Assembly (NCBI RefSeq): GCF_900207575.1
Contig: NZ_OAOQ01000013.1
Coordinates: forward strand, 1 to 64,000
Direction: 5' to 3'
Source of the DNA: Cereibacter ovatus
Lineage (GTDB): Bacteria > Pseudomonadota > Alphaproteobacteria > Rhodobacterales > Rhodobacteraceae
DNA length: 64,000 bases
Below, one piece after another: positions 60,893-64,000 of this stretch. Every line of letters begins with the position of its first letter. The first letter of the stretch is position 1. A program made the translations under genes and the position numbers. Below the pieces are notes generated by a model. That model did no database searches. It was given only the letters and a program-made list of their open reading frames with translations, and was not told the DNA's origin.

Positions 60893-61771
60893 ATGGCACT
60901 GGACGGATATAACGACCAAACAATGTCGCGCCAAGCGATGAAGGCCGAGCTTCTGGATGCCGAGACCGAGCTGCGCCTTGCCTATGCCTGGCGCGACCGG
61001 CGCGACGAGGCGGCGCTGCACCGCCTGATCACCGCCTACATGCGTCTTGCAATCTCGATGGCGGCGAAGTTCCGCCGCTATGGCGCGCCGATGAACGATC
61101 TGATTCAGGAAGCATCGCTGGGTCTGATGAAGGCGGCCGACAAGTTCGATCCCGATCGCGGGGTGCGATTCTCGACCTATGCGGTGTGGTGGATCAAGGC
61201 CTCGATCCAGGATTACGTCATGCGCAACTGGTCGATGGTGCGGACGGGATCGACCTCCAGCCAGAAGGCGCTGTTCTTCAACATGCGCCGGGTGCAGGCC
61301 CGGCTGGAACGCGAGGCCAGCCAGCGCGGCGAGGTTCTGGACGGACATCAACTGCGCGAGATGATCGCCCATGACGTGGGCGTGCCGTTGGCCGATGTCG
61401 AAATGATGGAAGGCCGGCTGTCGGGGTCGGACTATTCGCTGAATGCCACGCAATCGGCCGATGAGGACGGACGCGAATGGATCGACGCGCTGGAAGACGA
61501 TTCGGCACAGGCCGCCGAAGTGGTCGAGGGGTCACTGGACGCGGCGCGGCTGCGGGGATGGCTGATCGTCGCCATGCAGCAGTTGAACCCGCGCGAACGG
61601 TTCATCGTCACCGAACGCAAGCTGCGCGAGGCGCCGCGCACGCTGGAAAGTCTGGGGGAAGAGTTGAAGCTGTCGAAGGAACGGGTGCGCCAGCTGGAAG
61701 CGGCAGCCTTTGCAAAGATGCGGCGGAGCCTTGAAGCGCAGTCGCGCGAGGTGCATCACTTCCTGCTATGA
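60893..61771 (+). CDS. rpoH: RNA polymerase sigma factor of the RpoH family, RpoHII-like
   Basis: The 292-aa sigma factor has regions 2 and 4 of sigma-70 type: the region 2 core LIQEASLGLMKAADKFDPDRGVRFSTYAVWWIKASIQDYVMRNW-like segment lies at about 65-107 (AVWWIKASIQDYVMRN is the DNA-melting part), and region 4 is ETLESLGEEL-like at 235-275 with LSKERVRQLEAAAFAKMRR. The stretch SQKALFFNMRRVQARLE at about 122-138 corresponds to the RpoH box. It resembles RpoHII more than RpoHI by its N-terminus. A candidate RpoE-type promoter lies upstream, so it may act in the photooxidative-stress cascade. The stop overlaps the next gene by 4 bp. Confidence 0.88.
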   Translation: MALDGYNDQTMSRQAMKAELLDAETELRLAYAWRDRRDEAALHRLITAYMRLAISMAAKFRRYGAPMNDLIQEASLGLMKAADKFDPDRGVRFSTYAVWWIKASIQDYVMRNWSMVRTGSTSSQKALFFNMRRVQARLEREASQRGEVLDGHQLREMIAHDVGVPLADVEMMEGRLSGSDYSLNATQSADEDGREWIDALEDDSAQAAEVVEGSLDAARLRGWLIVAMQQLNPRERFIVTERKLREAPRTLESLGEELKLSKERVRQLEAAAFAKMRRSLEAQSREVHHFLL

Positions 61772-62583
61772 AACAGTGGGTTCTTCTTGCGGCCGGACTG
61801 GTCGCCGCCGCCCGGCCGGGTGTGGCCGGGCAGATCGCTCCGGCTGCGCTGGCCGATCTTCCATCGGCCGATGTGGTGATCCTGGGCGAGGTTCACGACA
61901 ATCCCCGCCATCACGAAAATCAGGCGGTGGCGGTGGCGGGGTTGGGGCCCGCGGCACTGGTGTTCGAGATGCTGACGCCGGAAAAGGCGGCGCTCGTCAC
62001 GCCCGATCTGTTGGCCGACGAACGCCGGATGGCCGAGGCACTTGATTGGGATGCCTCGGGCTGGCCCGATTTCGCGATGTATCATCCGATCTTTCTGGCC
62101 GCCCCCGAAGCGCGGATCTTTGGCGCCGAAGTCCCGCGCGACAGGGCGCGGGCGGCGGTCAAGGACGGCGCCGCCGCGACTTTCGGCGCGGATGCCGCGC
62201 GCTTTGGTCTGGACCGCGCCCTTGCGCCCGAAGATCTTGCCGCCCGGTCCGAGGAACAGCGGCTTGCCCACTGCAACGCCCTGCCCGAGGATCTGCTGCC
62301 CGGCATGGTCGAGGCGCAGCGCCTGCGCGACGCGGCCCTTGCCCGCGCGGTGCTGGATGCGCTGGAAACCTCGGGCGGGCCGGTTGCCGTCATCACCGGC
62401 ACCGGCCATGCCCGGCGCGATGTGGGCCTGCCCGCGGTTCTGGCCGATGCCGCGCCGGGGTTGCGCATCCTGTCGATCGGCCAGTTTGAATCCGCCCCCC
62501 GCCAGCCCGCACCGTTCGATCTGTGGCTGGTGACCGCCCCGGTCGACCGCGGCGACCCCTGCGCCGATCTGGCCGCCCGCTAA
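61768..62583 (+). CDS. ChaN family haem-regulated-type protein
   Basis: The 271-aa protein is an exported ChaN-like protein. It has an N-terminal hydrophobic signal (MKQWVLLAAGLVAAARPG), the conserved LGEVHDNPRHHE near residues 38-49 and TGTGHARRDVG near 211-221. It lacks the cysteine lipobox present in E. coli-type lipoprotein ChaN, so it is probably periplasmic or only signal-anchored. ChaN binds haem in other bacteria. The ATG overlaps the sigma factor stop as ATGA, so its expression is linked to that gene. Function is uncertain. Confidence 0.83.
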   Translation: MKQWVLLAAGLVAAARPGVAGQIAPAALADLPSADVVILGEVHDNPRHHENQAVAVAGLGPAALVFEMLTPEKAALVTPDLLADERRMAEALDWDASGWPDFAMYHPIFLAAPEARIFGAEVPRDRARAAVKDGAAATFGADAARFGLDRALAPEDLAARSEEQRLAHCNALPEDLLPGMVEAQRLRDAALARAVLDALETSGGPVAVITGTGHARRDVGLPAVLADAAPGLRILSIGQFESAPRQPAPFDLWLVTAPVDRGDPCADLAAR

Positions 62584-62647
62584 GGGCGGTTGAACCTGCC
62601 CCCCTGCGCCCCTACACCTGTCCCCGGGTCGCGCTGAGGGTGCAGGG

Positions 62648-63838
62648 ATGCTGGACGGCAAGCGGATACTTCTGATCATCGGCGGCGGGATTGCCGCCTA
62701 CAAGTCGCTGGACCTGATCCGCCGCCTGCGCGAACGCGGCTGTGCGGTGACGCCGGTCCTGACGCGGGCGGGGGCAGAGTTTGTCACCCCGTTGTCCGTC
62801 TCGGCACTGGCCGGGGCCAGGGTGCATCAGGATCTGTTCGACCTGACGCAAGAGGCAGAGATGGGCCATATCGCGCTGTCGCGGGTGGCCGATCTGATCG
62901 TGGTGGCGCCGGCCACCGCCGATCTGATGGCGAAAATGGCAAGCGGGCGGGCCGAGGATCTGGCCTCGACGCTGCTGCTGGCGACCGACACGCGGGTTCT
63001 GCTGGCGCCGGCGATGAACGTGCGGATGTGGCAGCATCCGGCGACCCGGCGCAATCTGGCGACGCTGTCGGCCGATGGCGTGCTGACGGTGGGGCCGAAT
63101 GCGGGCGACATGGCCTGCGGCGAACATGGCCCCGGGCGCATGGCCGAACCGCTTGAAATCGTGGCCGCGATCGAAGCCGCGCTGGCGGTGGGGCCGCTGG
63201 CCGGGCGGCGGGTTCTGGTGACATCCGGCCCCACGCACGAACCGATCGACCCGGTGCGCTATATTGCGAATCGCTCCTCCGGCGCGCAGGGCACGGCGCT
63301 GGCGGCGGCGCTGCGCGATCTGGGTGCCTCGGTGGTGTTCGTGACCGGACCGGCGACGGTTCCGCCACCCGCGGGCGTGAAGGTCGTGCAGGTCGAAACC
63401 GCGGCGCAGATGATGGCCGCGGTCAGCGCCGCGCTACCCGTCGAGGCGGCGGTGTTCGCCGCGGCGGTGGCGGACTGGCGGGTGGCCAATGCCGCGTCGG
63501 TCAAGGTGAAGAAGGGCGCGGGCGGGCTGTCGCTGGACTTTGCCGAGAACCCCGACATCCTTGCCACCGTATCGCGGCTGGACACGGGACGGCCGCGGCT
63601 GGTGGTGGGCTTTGCCGCCGAAACCGATCAGGTGATCGCCCATGCCACCGCCAAGCGGGCGCGCAAGGGCTGCGACTGGATCGTGGCCAACGATGTCTCG
63701 CCAGCCACCGGCATCATGGGCGGAACCGAGAATGCGGTAACGCTGATTACCGCGGATGGCACAGAGGACTGGCCGCGGATGCCCAAGGCCGAGGTTGCGC
63801 GCAGACTGGCGCAGCGGATCGCCGAGGCGCTGGCCTGA
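62648..63838 (+). CDS. coaBC: Bifunctional phosphopantothenoylcysteine decarboxylase/phosphopantothenate-cysteine ligase
   Basis: The 396-aa enzyme performs two steps of coenzyme A synthesis. The N-terminal CoaC flavoprotein domain starts LLIIGGGIAAYKSLDLIRRL and includes the active-site histidine in MGHIALSRVADL and the substrate-binding MNVRMWQHPATRRNL near 120-134, with GDMACGEHGPGRM after it. The CoaB ligase domain starts RRVLVTSGPTHEPIDPVRYI near residue 187 and ends with the conserved CDWIVANDVS. AGGG is close before the ATG. Fusion is usual in bacteria. A hairpin follows the stop. Confidence 0.96.
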   Translation: MLDGKRILLIIGGGIAAYKSLDLIRRLRERGCAVTPVLTRAGAEFVTPLSVSALAGARVHQDLFDLTQEAEMGHIALSRVADLIVVAPATADLMAKMASGRAEDLASTLLLATDTRVLLAPAMNVRMWQHPATRRNLATLSADGVLTVGPNAGDMACGEHGPGRMAEPLEIVAAIEAALAVGPLAGRRVLVTSGPTHEPIDPVRYIANRSSGAQGTALAAALRDLGASVVFVTGPATVPPPAGVKVVQVETAAQMMAAVSAALPVEAAVFAAAVADWRVANAASVKVKKGAGGLSLDFAENPDILATVSRLDTGRPRLVVGFAAETDQVIAHATAKRARKGCDWIVANDVSPATGIMGGTENAVTLITADGTEDWPRMPKAEVARRLAQRIAEALA

Positions 63839-63862
63839 CAGCCCGTCGCGCGCGGCGGGCTG
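63839..63862 (+). terminator. Hairpin after coaBC
   Basis: CAGCCCG and CGGGCTG (7 bp) enclose a 10-nt GC-rich loop, starting right after the coaBC stop. There is no U-run. Probably a weak terminator. Confidence 0.5.
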
Positions 63863-63961
63863 CCCCCCCCATCCGCAGCGGTGCGGCCCAGGCTTGATGG
63901 CCGGCCCGCGGGCTTCTGCGCCCCGCCGGGCCACCCCGGGGTCCGATCCGTCCGCGGCAGC

Positions 63962-63998
63962 GCCGCCCGTTGCCCCCTCGATGGGGGCGACGGGCGGC
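63962..63998. other. Long hairpin at window end
   Basis: A 16-base arm beginning GCCGCCCGTTGCCCCC (63962-63977) pairs with 63983-63998 apart from one T-G wobble, with a TCGAT loop. It is the longest stem seen in the window and lies at the edge, possibly downstream of a gene entering from the right. Confidence 0.6.
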
Positions 63999-64000
63999 CC

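Overview
The window is a GC-rich chromosomal segment from an alphaproteobacterium, almost certainly of the Rhodobacteraceae (Rhodobacter/Paracoccus type). The evidence is the phaZ / phaC-phaP-phaR polyhydroxybutyrate locus with PhaR-type operators, an FdVI-like [2Fe-2S] ferredoxin, an RpoH-type sigma factor resembling RpoHII, an E. coli-type dihydroorotase next to pyrE, and several proteins of types restricted to or typical of this family (DUF2842, DUF2177, two uncharacterised proteins). Most genes are ordinary housekeeping or transport genes with ATGA or TGATG overlaps. No phage, insertion sequence, CRISPR array or defence system was found.

Layout. 1-1.9 kb: a heptanucleotide tandem repeat, a metallophosphoesterase and a diacylglycerol-kinase-like lipid kinase. 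1.9-7.7 kb (minus): a five-gene operon for uptake of a nucleobase or nucleoside (BMP-type binding protein, two-domain ATPase, two permeases) ending in cytosine deaminase. 8-11.9 kb (plus): a divergent four-gene importer with an AfuA/PotD-like binding protein. 12-18.6 kb (minus): ferredoxin fdxE, then rpiA-gor-hflK-hflC-degP in transcription order. 18.8-25.5 kb: L-serine dehydratase, an EamA transporter overlapping thiamine pyrophosphokinase tail to tail, a 35-codon ORF coupled to a 538-aa protein of unknown function, a duplicated gene end, DUF2842 and purA. 25.6-30.5 kb: secG, pyrG, a glycosyltransferase-like protein, rlmJ, DUF1330 and TerB genes.

30.7-40.2 kb (plus): a polar amino-acid-type ABC importer followed by two glutamine-synthetase-like ligases, a class I glutamine amidotransferase, an FAD oxidase and an omega-transaminase. 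Together these look like uptake and gamma-glutamyl-type breakdown of a polyamine or related amine. 40.3-44.8 kb: the PHB locus. Three exact CTGC-N3/4-GCAG palindromes, upstream of phaR, phaP and phaC/phaZ, and a strong phaP promoter allow a regulatory model in which PhaR represses granule genes.

44.8-57.7 kb: a hydrolase, thrS, a cold-shock gene with a long leader, an ArsC-like thioredoxin-fold protein, DUF2177, folA-thyA, a VWA/MoxR pair, an uncharacterised hydrolase-like protein, pyrC-pyrE and dnaB with an upstream consensus DnaA box. 57.8-59.6 kb: a broken shikimate-dehydrogenase-like pseudogene, aroQ, a gene-poor stretch of different composition and tRNA-Arg(CCG). 59.7-64 kb: a CobC-like phosphatase with cobU, an RpoHII-like sigma factor with a possible RpoE-type promoter, a ChaN-like protein and coaBC.

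Beyond the genes, the most notable structures are a 48-51-nt hairpin-bearing element present three times just downstream of stop codons, the near-identical duplication at the end of the 538-aa gene, stable hairpins directly after two binding-protein genes, a 30-bp-spaced direct repeat between the two divergent importers, and the decayed shikimate dehydrogenase.
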